From NCBI GenBank assembly GCA_020029455.1, contig JAIBJH010000103.1, positions 1 through 8,491 of the forward strand: a DNA stretch of 8,491 nt. Direction: 5' to 3'. Positions 1-6,516 of the stretch are shown here, in pieces; positions within the stretch are counted from its first letter, which is position 1; every line of letters begins with the position of its first letter. The notes under the pieces were generated by a model. It had not been told where the DNA came from. It did not search any database and saw nothing but the letters and a program-made list of their open reading frames with translations. The position numbers and the translations under genes are program-made. The stretch is from Hyphomicrobiales bacterium. Lineage in GTDB: Bacteria; Pseudomonadota; Alphaproteobacteria; Rhizobiales; Aestuariivirgaceae.

Positions 1-67
1 CCCACAAGGGGCCAGGCTGAAGGCCCCCCGCCGATCAGATAGGCTGGAGACCGAGAAGGAGACACCT

Positions 68-250
68 ATGCAAGGCGCCAAGGGTGCCTGCGTTTCCTTC
101 CGCTCCATGCGCTGCTGTGCGGCCAAAATCCTTGCGCCTGCTCGAAAGAGCCGCCACACGCTTATCCGCCGCAAGGCGGCGGGCGTGGGTGATGTCGTGG
201 CTTCAGCCACCTTTCTTTATCCTGAGAATTCTCGAGGTTTGAAGCCATGA
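68..250 (+). CDS. Possible small basic protein (60 aa), unrecognised
   Basis: The ATG at 68 is preceded by AAGGAG at 56-61 with a 6-nt spacer, a strong ribosome binding site and the main reason for listing it. The predicted product is basic and has three cysteines near the N terminus, with no recognisable domain, signal peptide or membrane helix. Third-position GC is raised over the first 43 or so codons and falls in the last 17, which supports coding only weakly. The frame is also open from position 2, so the true start could lie outside the window. The ORF overlaps strong hairpins and a terminator-like structure at 197-220, which fits a non-coding RNA or leader as well as a protein. It may simply be an open frame in GC-rich DNA. 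Confidence 0.2.
   Translation: MQGAKGACVSFRSMRCCAAKILAPARKSRHTLIRRKAAGVGDVVASATFLYPENSRGLKP
197..220 (+). terminator. Candidate intrinsic terminator on the plus strand
   Basis: GTGGC and GCCAC flank a TTCA loop (extendable to a 6-bp stem with a 2-nt loop), and the tail CTTTCTTTAT follows directly. This resembles a weak Rho-independent terminator for a plus-strand transcript entering from the left. The stem is short and the tail is interrupted by C, and it lies inside the possible 68-250 ORF. If it is real, the upstream transcript is more likely a small RNA or the end of a gene outside the window than an mRNA for that ORF. Confidence 0.25.
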
Positions 251-362
251 ACAGGCATTCTCCTCCACTTTCTCCCCACGAGACCACCATGCCGCCATAG
301 ACCATGCCCTACCCCCACCTCTTCCATCGGGAGTTGCCCGGTGAACAAGGGCGAAGCCGCGC

Positions 363-1025
363 CTAGATTTTCCGCGCCAATGTCAATCCATCGGCCAGAG
401 GCAGCATGGCTAGCGTCACGCGGGCATCGGCCTTGATCTTGGTGTTGAGGGCCTTGAGCGCCAGCGTGTCGGCGTCGCGTTTTTTCGGGTTGGCCACCTC
501 GCCGTCCCACAACACATTGTCGATCATCACGAGGCCGCCCGCTCGCAGAAGCTTCAGCGCGCCTTCGTAGTAGGCATCGTAGGAGGACTTGTCGGCGTCG
601 ATGAAGCAGAGATCGAATGTGCCCGCCCTGCCCTCTCGCAACAAATCGGCGATGGCCGCATGGCCACCATCGAGGCGCAAGGTGATGCGACTTTCAACGC
701 CGGCCTTCTGCCAATAGCGCCGCGCAATCGCCGTCCATTCCTCGCTGACATCGACGGCAGTGATTGCTGCCTGCGAACCCAGCGCCATCGCCAGCGAGGA
801 ATAGCCGGTGAAGGTGCCGATCTCGAGGATGGTGCGCGCGTTCATAAGCCCCGCGATCATTCCCATGAAAGCACCCTGCTCCGGCGCGATCTGCATCTGG
901 GCGTTGCCGCCGAGCTTCGTTGCCGTCTCGGCGCGCAATTCCGCGAGAACGGCGGGTTCGTTGTAGGCGTGGGCCTGATAGTATTTCAGCACAGCGCCGG
1001 AAAGGCCGATCGAGGTCTTGCTCAT
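363..1025 (-). CDS. Class I SAM-dependent O-methyltransferase, CCoAOMT-like family
   Basis: This 220-residue protein has the length and motif order of the caffeoyl-CoA/catechol-type O-methyltransferases (Methyltransf_3 family), which use S-adenosylmethionine and usually a divalent metal to methylate hydroxyl groups of small molecules. The SAM-binding motif I is ILEIGTFTGYSS at residues 66-77, and the acidic residue ending the second strand is in AVDVSEEW (about 90-97). FIDADK at 141-146 and MIDNVLW at 167-173 supply the Asp, Asp and Asn that bind the metal in characterised members, followed by the usual DGEV. No signal peptide is seen, so it should be cytoplasmic. Its ATG overlaps the stop of the DUF2339 gene as ATGA, so it is probably translated by coupling as the second gene of that unit. 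The natural substrate cannot be told from sequence; bacterial members are functionally diverse. The family call is firm. Confidence 0.93.
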   Translation of the reverse strand: MSKTSIGLSGAVLKYYQAHAYNEPAVLAELRAETATKLGGNAQMQIAPEQGAFMGMIAGLMNARTILEIGTFTGYSSLAMALGSQAAITAVDVSEEWTAIARRYWQKAGVESRITLRLDGGHAAIADLLREGRAGTFDLCFIDADKSSYDAYYEGALKLLRAGGLVMIDNVLWDGEVANPKKRDADTLALKALNTKIKADARVTLAMLPLADGLTLARKI

Positions 1026-3673
1026 GTCGTGGCGGGTTTCGGCTTCTGGATGAATCTTGTGTAGAGCCAGCCCACGCCGATGAGGCAGAGGCCAAGGCCG
1101 ATGATGGAAGCGATGCGCCAGAGCCCGCCCAGTTCAAAGAGGTCAAAGGCGAAGACCTTGAGAACGGCGAGCACCAGCACGGCAAGCCCGCCATAGCGGA
1201 TGTTCTGGCGGTCGAGCCGGAGGCCCGCGATGAAGATCAGGATGCCGGTCAGCACCCAGGCAAGCGAGACGGTATAGCTTTCGGCCTGACTTTCGAATTC
1301 TGGAACGAGGATCACATCCTGGAACAAGCGCTTCACCTGCAGAGTGACAAAGGCGATGAGCAACACCAATGCAAAGACACCGAGTGCATTGCGAAACCGC
1401 GCGAGGCCAAGGCCTTCCAGCTTGCGCGCCATCAACGCCAGCACAGGCACAGGTGCGAGATAGGCGAGCCATAGGCTGTTGAAGATGACGTTGCCTTCGA
1501 CGGCGTCACCGGTGATCACAGGATTGCGCACCGTCAAAGCCGCAAGGAATGCAAGGCTGGATGCGCCCAGCAGGATGTGCGCGCCCCACAATGAAATGAA
1601 GGATGAGAAGATCTGCTGGCGATAGGCCAGACCATAAGCCGCGCCGAGCCACGCCATGGCATGGGCGGAAAGTTCCAGAAGGCTCATGCCGTCATGGGTG
1701 ATGCCGCCGCCTATGAGCACGCGCAGTTCCAGCGAAACGAGCGCGACGGCAAGGCCAAGCGCCAGCCCTTCAAAGGCCATGCAGTAGCGGGCGAAGGCAT
1801 CGCCCTTGAGAATGCGCGAGGACCAATAGAACAGCGCGACAGGAATGCCATAGCCGTAAAGCACCCAATGGGCGCCGAGCCAGACATTGGCTGGTTCGCC
1901 CCAGAATTCGCGGCCGAAGAACAGGCGTAATCCGGCAAAGCCCGCGATGGCGGTGGCAATGGCGGCGACGTTCGGCAATGTGAAGATGCGCGTTGAATAG
2001 GCATAGGCCGTGGCGATTGCAGCGACGACCAGCGTCATCGCCACGCCATCGAACAGGCGGTCTGCGGCGAAGAGCAGAAGCAGCGCTGCACCACCCATCA
2101 GCAGTTCGACAGGATGATTGGGGGCGGCCTTCGCTGCGTCCTGCCAATGCTTCCACGCGCTGCTGATCAATGCTGCAGCCAAGGCGATACCAAGAATGGC
2201 CCAGCTTGTCTCGCCCATGGTGAAATCGGCACGGGCCCAAGCCAGGAAGGTGAAAAGAAAAGTGCTGCCTGCGGCCAGTGCTGCCCATGGCCGCTTCTCG
2301 GGGCGGAGGAACAGGCCTGCCAATCCAACGGCGGTGAACACCCCCATCGCAAACAGAGTGGCATTGCGGAAACGTGGTGGCTCGATCAGGCCCGGCACGG
2401 TTACCCAGAAGCCGCGCTCATCAAAGGCCAATTCGTGGAAGCCCACATCGTGCCATGATGCCAGCACCACGAGTGTGCCCAACGCAGCTGCAAGAGGCGC
2501 GCCGACCATGCCATCGCGCAGCCAGCCAAAGGCGGTGATGGCGGCCATGGCGATGGCGAAGAATAGAAGGGCCATGGTGCTGTGGCCAGACTGCCACGTC
2601 AAAGATCCAAGCATGAGCGCGCCCGCCACAATGCCGGCCACGGCCATGCTCATGGGGTGTGTCATCTTCTCGGGGTCAGCAAGCGTTCCCATCTCGGGCG
2701 CGAGAATGCCCTTGCCCTTGGGGATCAGCGTTGCCGCCGCGCCGAGGAACAGCGCGAAGGTGCCAATGGGCCAGAGGGGCGAGACGCCAAAGCCATTGAT
2801 CCACATGAGCGCCCAAATGAAGGCGCCGCCAATGGCGCAATAGCCCAGCCACCACCAAGGCCTGTCTCGCAGTTCATAGAGCGAGGCGGCAACGATAACG
2901 GCGAGATAGAGGAAGAAGCCGATGGCGCTGGGGTTCTCAGAAGGCACCAGCATGGGCGCCACAAAAGCGCCGATAAGGCCCAAGGCTGCAATGAGCGGTC
3001 CCTGACGGCGCGACAGCCAAAGCGCAGCAAGGCCCACAGCCACCAGCAACGGGAAACAAACCGCCGGACTCAAAATGCCATAGAGCGCATATGCTGCGTA
3101 AAGCACGCCAAAGGCGATGACGAGGCCCGCAGCAGAGAGTGCTGCGGGGATATAACCCTTCGCCAGTTCCCCGCCCTGCTTCCTTGCCCACTCACCGGCA
3201 TAGACCAGAGCCGCCGCCGCAATGAGCCCGACGATAACGCGCGCCAAAGGCGGAATGAGACCCGCATCATGGGCATATTTCACAAAGAGCAGGCCACCCA
3301 GCGCCACGGCGATGCCACCGGCCCAAACAAACCAGCGCGAAGCCAAAGCGTTCTCGACATCGCGTGGCGGTGCCCTGGGGGCCGGTTCCGCCTTGGGAAG
3401 AGGCTGTGATGCGACCTTGTCCATGACGGTCGCGGCTGTCGCCAGCATCGCTAGGGTTTCCTTGGCTTTCCTCTTTTTTGGCGCTGGAGCCCGAGCGAGC
3501 TGCGGTTCCGCCGGGGCGGGTTGCGGTTCCGCCGCCGCCACCGGTCGCACCTCAAGCTCGGCCTTCAATCTGCGGACTGCCATCTCCACATTGGAAATTT
3601 TGACCAAGGCTATGACCGCGAGAACCGGCCCGGCCAGGAAAATGAGAATCGCAAGGACGAAGAATGCTTCCAT
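1022..3673 (-). CDS. DUF2339 family large polytopic membrane protein
   Basis: This 883-residue inner-membrane protein is built almost entirely of hydrophobic segments, roughly two dozen by eye. Residues 1-24 form an N-terminal helix, 25-45 a charged stretch, and 46-108 a Pro/Ala/Lys-rich linker. The DUF2339 core begins with DVENALASRWFVWAGG at 105-120, followed by GLLFVKYAHDAGLIPPLARV, the typical opening of the family. The C terminus (FDLFELGGLWRIASIIGLG, then a final helix) is also characteristic. Length is within the family's usual range, and no frameshift is apparent. The start is well fixed because an in-frame TAG lies 18 bases upstream of the ATG, although no good Shine-Dalgarno is seen. 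It is the first gene of a two-gene unit with the O-methyltransferase and diverges from lipB across 57 bp. To my knowledge the family's function is not established; transport or envelope roles are guesses. Confidence 0.93.
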   Translation of the reverse strand: MEAFFVLAILIFLAGPVLAVIALVKISNVEMAVRRLKAELEVRPVAAAEPQPAPAEPQLARAPAPKKRKAKETLAMLATAATVMDKVASQPLPKAEPAPRAPPRDVENALASRWFVWAGGIAVALGGLLFVKYAHDAGLIPPLARVIVGLIAAAALVYAGEWARKQGGELAKGYIPAALSAAGLVIAFGVLYAAYALYGILSPAVCFPLLVAVGLAALWLSRRQGPLIAALGLIGAFVAPMLVPSENPSAIGFFLYLAVIVAASLYELRDRPWWWLGYCAIGGAFIWALMWINGFGVSPLWPIGTFALFLGAAATLIPKGKGILAPEMGTLADPEKMTHPMSMAVAGIVAGALMLGSLTWQSGHSTMALLFFAIAMAAITAFGWLRDGMVGAPLAAALGTLVVLASWHDVGFHELAFDERGFWVTVPGLIEPPRFRNATLFAMGVFTAVGLAGLFLRPEKRPWAALAAGSTFLFTFLAWARADFTMGETSWAILGIALAAALISSAWKHWQDAAKAAPNHPVELLMGGAALLLLFAADRLFDGVAMTLVVAAIATAYAYSTRIFTLPNVAAIATAIAGFAGLRLFFGREFWGEPANVWLGAHWVLYGYGIPVALFYWSSRILKGDAFARYCMAFEGLALGLAVALVSLELRVLIGGGITHDGMSLLELSAHAMAWLGAAYGLAYRQQIFSSFISLWGAHILLGASSLAFLAALTVRNPVITGDAVEGNVIFNSLWLAYLAPVPVLALMARKLEGLGLARFRNALGVFALVLLIAFVTLQVKRLFQDVILVPEFESQAESYTVSLAWVLTGILIFIAGLRLDRQNIRYGGLAVLVLAVLKVFAFDLFELGGLWRIASIIGLGLCLIGVGWLYTRFIQKPKPATT

Positions 3674-3730
3674 GATGGGAATGCTAGCCTACTTGCCCTT
3701 GCCTGTCGAACAGAGGAAAAGCCTGTGGAA
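3674..3730. promoter_or_regulatory. Short divergent intergenic region, DUF2339 gene / lipB
   Basis: Only 57 bp separate the ATGs of two divergent genes, so any promoters must overlap each other or reach into the opposite coding region. I see no convincing -35/-10 pair in either direction. The stretch GAGGAAAA at 3713-3720 is the only clear ribosome-binding-site candidate and serves lipB. Both genes may be transcribed at low constitutive level from overlapping promoters; this is inference from geometry only. Confidence 0.4.
3713..3720 (+). promoter_or_regulatory. lipB ribosome binding site that questions the start codon
   Basis: GAGG at 3713-3716 in an A-rich context is the best Shine-Dalgarno match upstream of lipB. 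It lies 14 nt before the ATG at 3731, which is long, but 8 nt before an in-frame GTG at 3725, which is near ideal. Starting at the GTG would add two residues (fMet-Glu) before MALRAS. The next plausible SD for the ATG is the weak TGTGGAA, which directly abuts it. Confidence 0.4.
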
Positions 3731-4450
3731 ATGGCGCTCCGTGCATCACTGACAAAGAGCTTGCGTTTATCCGATTCCGTTCGCCTCGAGGTGGCGAGCG
3801 GTTTGGCGGGCTATGAGGCCGCTGTGTTGCGCATGGAGGCAGAGGCTGCCGCTATTGCGGAGGGCCGTGCCACGGAACTCTTGTGGCTCGTCGAGCATCC
3901 GCCCATTTACACTGCGGGGACTTCAGCGAAACCTGCAGACCTTGTTGATGCAAACATGTTTCCAGTGTTCCACACGGGACGCGGCGGGCAATATACCTAT
4001 CATGGGCCGGGCCAGCGCGTGGCCTATGTGATGCTGGACATCAAGAAACGCGGCGGCGATGTGCGCGCCTTTGTTGCGGGGCTGGAACGGCTCATCATTG
4101 CGACACTGGCCGATTTCGGAATCGCCGGCGAGGTGCGCGAGGATCGTGTGGGCGTGTGGGTGCGGCATGGTTCTGGCGAAGACAAAGTTGCAGCCATCGG
4201 CATTCGGGTGCGGCGCGGCGTTAGCTACCACGGCCTTGCCATCAATGTGTCGCCCGATATTTCACATTATGATGGCATCGTGCCGTGTGGTGTGTTGGAT
4301 CATGGTGTTACGAGTTTCGAGAAGCTCGGCGTGAAGGCCAACATGGCGGACATAGACGCCGCCCTGCTCCGGCACTTTGAAGAGATCTTCGCGCCTGTCA
4401 CACCCCCTCAGTCCTTCGGACAGCTCCCCCAACAAGTTGGGGGAGCGTGA
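3731..4450 (+). CDS. lipB: Octanoyltransferase LipB (lipoate biosynthesis)
   Basis: LipB moves the octanoyl group from octanoyl-ACP to a lysine of lipoyl domains (E2 subunits of 2-oxoacid dehydrogenases, GcvH); LipA then inserts sulfur. The 239-residue product matches the family from end to end. LVEHPPIYTAGTS is at 53-65 and GRGGQYTYHGPGQRVAYVM at 83-101 includes the conserved His91. VGVWV at 140-144 leads to DKVAAIG with the catalytic Lys152, followed by SYHGLAINV at 165-173 and IVPCGV at 183-188 with the catalytic Cys186. Both members of the known Lys/Cys acyl-transfer pair are present, so it should be active. The ATG was chosen by convention; a GTG at 3725 has a better-placed ribosome binding site. 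Oddly, the last 16 residues (224-239) are encoded by a palindromic repeat that begins exactly at 4400, so the native C terminus has probably been replaced or extended. The gene converges on pccA. Confidence 0.97.
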   Translation: MALRASLTKSLRLSDSVRLEVASGLAGYEAAVLRMEAEAAAIAEGRATELLWLVEHPPIYTAGTSAKPADLVDANMFPVFHTGRGGQYTYHGPGQRVAYVMLDIKKRGGDVRAFVAGLERLIIATLADFGIAGEVREDRVGVWVRHGSGEDKVAAIGIRVRRGVSYHGLAINVSPDISHYDGIVPCGVLDHGVTSFEKLGVKANMADIDAALLRHFEEIFAPVTPPQSFGQLPQQVGGA

Positions 4451-4503
4451 TCACCCTCCCTCAGCTTTGCTGGGGAGGTGTCGCGAAGCGACGGAGGGGG
4501 TGT
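4400..4503. repeat. 104-bp four-arm palindromic repeat element (bidirectional terminator candidate)
   Basis: Two 10-bp outer arms, 4400-4409 and 4494-4503, are perfect reverse complements. They enclose four consecutive hairpins: GTCC-TTC-GGAC (4411-4421); a perfect 11-bp stem with an AA loop, GCTCCCCCAAC/GTTGGGGGAGC (4423-4446); CCTCCC-CAGC-TTT-GCTG-GGGAGG with one bulged T (4455-4478); and GTCGC-GAA-GCGAC (4480-4492). The whole folds as a closed junction on either strand. Size and design recall the roughly 100-bp palindromic intergenic elements of Hyphomicrobiales, such as Rhizobium RIME and Brucella Bru-RS, but sequence identity with those is not claimed. It fills the whole gap between convergent lipB and pccA, ends one base before the pccA stop codon, and contains the lipB stop. 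It could end or stabilise both transcripts, though no U-tract follows. No second copy is visible in this window. Confidence 0.8.
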
Positions 4504-4504
4504 A

Positions 4505-6463
4505 TCAAGCAAACTCCATGATCACCGCATCGACGCCGAGGCTATCGCCCGGCTTGGCGTTAAGTTTCTTGACGGTGACGTCGCGCTCGGCCCGCAGGAT
4601 GTTCTGCATCTTCATGGCCTCAACGATGGCCAACGGCTCTCCTGCCTTGACCTCCTGACCTTCTTTCACGGCAAGCGAAATGACGAGACCCGGCATGGGG
4701 CAATGCAGCGCCTTGGATGTATCAGCCGCCTTCTTCTCCGGCATGAGTTTTGCCAATTCGGCTTCGCGGGTGGTGTAGACTGAGACATCAGCCGCAACGC
4801 CGCGCCAGGACAGGCGATAGCCGTTGAGGATGGAGCGCACTTGCACTTTCATGCCGTCAATGGAGACGAGCAAATCTCCAGGCAGCCAGCCGCAGGACTG
4901 AGCGGCATTCGCAATTTCGGCGGTGACTTCCTGCCGGATCCAATGCGTACCCAAGTTTACATGCCGTGCGTTCTCGAACGGCACCGTGCGGCCATTCATC
5001 CGGCCGGAGATGGCGCGCTTGCGGGTGTTCTCAACGTGATCGAGAACAACCGCAACGCGCGCAAGTTTGCCTGCCACGTCTTCGTTCAGCTCGGCGCCCT
5101 TGAAGCCATCCGGAAATTCCTCGGCGATGAAACCAGTAGACAAAGCACTGGATTTCCAGCGCGGGTTTTCCATGATGGCGGAAAGGAAAGGAATGTTGTG
5201 CTGGATGCCGCTGATCACGAAACTATCCAGCGCGTCCGACATGGCGGAGATGGCCGCGGCGCGCGTCGGTGCATGGGTGCAGAGCTTGGCAATCATCGGA
5301 TCATACCAGATCGATATCTCGCCGCCCTCGAAGACACCTGTGTCGTTGCGCACGGTGACGCCATTTTCCTTCTTCTCAGCTGGTGGACGATAGGTCACGA
5401 GCCGTCCCGTCGAGGGCAGGAAGTTGCGATAAGGATCTTCGGCATAGATGCGGCTTTCAACGGCCCAGCCGCTGAGCTTCACGTCCTTCTGGGCAATACT
5501 GAGTTTCTCGCCAGCGGCCACCCGGATCATCTGCTCCACAAGATCGATGCCGGTCACAAGTTCAGTCACCGGATGCTCCACCTGGAGCCTGGTATTCATC
5601 TCAAGAAAATAGAAGCTCTGATCCTGGCCCGCCACGAATTCCACCGTGCCGGCGCTGTCGTAGTGGACAGCTTTGGCCAGTGCCACGGCCTGCTCACCCA
5701 TGGCCTTGCGCGTCTTCTCGGATAGCAGGGGCGACGGCGCTTCCTCGATGACTTTCTGGTTGCGGCGCTGGATCGAACATTCGCGTTCACCCAGATAGAT
5801 GACGTTGCCATGCTTGTCGCCCAGCACCTGGATTTCGATGTGACGCGGGTTGGTGATGAATTTCTCGATGAAGACACGATCATCACCGAAAGAGGCCTTG
5901 GCTTCGGCTTTCGCCAATTGGAAGCCCTCGCGGCATTCGGGTGCGGAGTATGCAATCCGCATGCCCTTGCCGCCGCCGCCAGCGGAGGCCTTGATCATCA
6001 CCGGATAGCCTATCTCATCGGCGATCATCACCGCCTCATCGGCACTTTCGATGATGCCCATATGGCCGGGCACGGTTGAAACGCGGGCTGCCGCCGCAGC
6101 GCGCTTGCTTTCGATCTTGTCGCCCATCGCGTCGATGGCGTGCGCGTTGGGGCCGATGAAGATGATGCCGTTTTCTGCCAGTGCCTTCGGAAAGGCCGAG
6201 CGTTCCGAGAGAAAACCGTAACCCGGATGGACGGCCTCCGCGCCCGTTCGCTTGCAGGCTTCTATGATTTTCGCGATGACAAGATAAGATTCACCGGCGG
6301 CGGGCTTGCCGATGGCAATGGTTTCATCGGCCATGTCCACATGGAGAGCACGGGCATCGGCCTCCGAATAGACAGCAACCGCCTTGATGCCCATCTTGCG
6401 GGCGGTCTCGATGATGCGGCAGGCAATTTCGCCCCGGTTGGCGATCAGGATCTTCTTGAACAT
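4505..6463 (-). CDS. pccA: Propionyl-CoA (acyl-CoA) carboxylase alpha subunit, biotin carboxylase plus biotin carrier
   Basis: This subunit carboxylates its own biotin with ATP and bicarbonate; the partner beta subunit then transfers the CO2 to propionyl-CoA (or acetyl-CoA), giving methylmalonyl-CoA. The 652 residues have the expected order. The N-terminal biotin carboxylase domain (1 to about 447) opens with FKKILIANRGEIACRII, has the ATP-grasp loop GGGGKGM at 162-168 and the active-site run EMNTRLQVEHPVTE at 288-301. A linking BT-like region follows (about 460-570), then a biotinyl domain (585-652) with EAMKM at 615-619, placing the biotinylated lysine at 618. EAMKMQN and the BT region favour propionyl-CoA carboxylase (PccA) over methylcrotonyl-CoA or geranyl-CoA carboxylase. 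An in-frame TAG 12 bases upstream makes the ATG certain. No pccB or mutase gene is adjacent in the window. The gene lies 53 bp downstream of the exported-protein gene and may be co-transcribed with it. Confidence 0.93.
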   Translation of the reverse strand: MFKKILIANRGEIACRIIETARKMGIKAVAVYSEADARALHVDMADETIAIGKPAAGESYLVIAKIIEACKRTGAEAVHPGYGFLSERSAFPKALAENGIIFIGPNAHAIDAMGDKIESKRAAAAARVSTVPGHMGIIESADEAVMIADEIGYPVMIKASAGGGGKGMRIAYSAPECREGFQLAKAEAKASFGDDRVFIEKFITNPRHIEIQVLGDKHGNVIYLGERECSIQRRNQKVIEEAPSPLLSEKTRKAMGEQAVALAKAVHYDSAGTVEFVAGQDQSFYFLEMNTRLQVEHPVTELVTGIDLVEQMIRVAAGEKLSIAQKDVKLSGWAVESRIYAEDPYRNFLPSTGRLVTYRPPAEKKENGVTVRNDTGVFEGGEISIWYDPMIAKLCTHAPTRAAAISAMSDALDSFVISGIQHNIPFLSAIMENPRWKSSALSTGFIAEEFPDGFKGAELNEDVAGKLARVAVVLDHVENTRKRAISGRMNGRTVPFENARHVNLGTHWIRQEVTAEIANAAQSCGWLPGDLLVSIDGMKVQVRSILNGYRLSWRGVAADVSVYTTREAELAKLMPEKKAADTSKALHCPMPGLVISLAVKEGQEVKAGEPLAIVEAMKMQNILRAERDVTVKKLNAKPGDSLGVDAVIMEFA

Positions 6464-6516
6464 GGCAAAACCCTAGCGGGAGCCTTCGGGCGCGGCAATC
6501 CGACCGATGGAGGGGG
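6464..6516 (-). other. Short gap between the exported-protein gene and pccA
   Basis: These 53 bp hold no recognisable terminator. The only structure is a 3-bp stem with a TTCG loop at 6482-6491. TAGGG lies 8 nt upstream of the pccA ATG (reading on the minus strand) and is a modest ribosome binding site. Read-through from the upstream gene into pccA is therefore possible, although the two products have no obvious functional link. Confidence 0.45.

Larger units (their letters stand above)
1..362. other. Left-edge segment without a secure gene; rich in hairpins
   Basis: No family-recognisable protein is encoded here. On the plus strand several inverted repeats are visible: GGGGCC/GGCCCC at 8-27, GGCGCC/GGTGCC around 74-88, GCTC-GAAA-GAGC at 140-151, CCGCC-GCAA-GGCGG at 166-179 nested inside CACGC/GCGTG (157-187), and GTGGC-TTCA-GCCAC at 197-210 followed by a T-rich run. 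The GAAA and GCAA loops are GNRA tetraloops only when read on the plus strand, so any structured RNA would be plus-sense. Two reading frames also stay open to the left edge, one on each strand: the frame of the 68-250 ORF, and a minus-strand frame of about 70 codons starting near position 209. A partial gene entering from the left is therefore possible. Positions 251-362, downstream of the methyltransferase gene, show nothing convincing, and no U-tract terminator is seen for that gene. Confidence 0.4.

Noticed and set aside
8..27. GGGGCC/GGCCCC hairpin as a terminator
   Set aside because: The 6-bp stem is followed by C/G-rich sequence on the plus strand and has only TTGTGGG on the minus strand, so no U-tract supports termination.
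226..236. Adjacent EcoRI and XhoI sites, suggesting a cloning polylinker
   Set aside because: The two sites overlap by chance in one 11-nt stretch; no other vector-like sequence surrounds them and neighbouring DNA looks native.
300..362. Terminator downstream of the O-methyltransferase gene
   Set aside because: Only 4-bp stems (GGCG/CGCC and CGGG/CCCG) are present, without a T-rich tail on the minus strand.
2582..3409. 275-residue plus-strand ORF opposite the DUF2339 gene
   Set aside because: It mirrors a confidently coding membrane protein, is hydrophilic and unusually rich in Arg, Gln, Asn and His, and has no recognisable motif.
3521..3730. N-terminal extension of LipB by up to 70 residues
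   Set aside because: The extension lies antisense to the DUF2339 start region and lacks similarity to LipB; homologues start close to the chosen ATG/GTG.
4447..4454. GTGATCAC palindrome as a separate operator
   Set aside because: It lies in the junction of the larger four-arm repeat and contains the lipB stop; no reason to treat it as an independent site.
4841..5725. 294-residue plus-strand ORF opposite the carboxylase gene
   Set aside because: It is antisense to conserved PccA coding sequence, and its predicted protein is His- and Arg-rich with no domain; typical mirror frame of a GC-rich gene.
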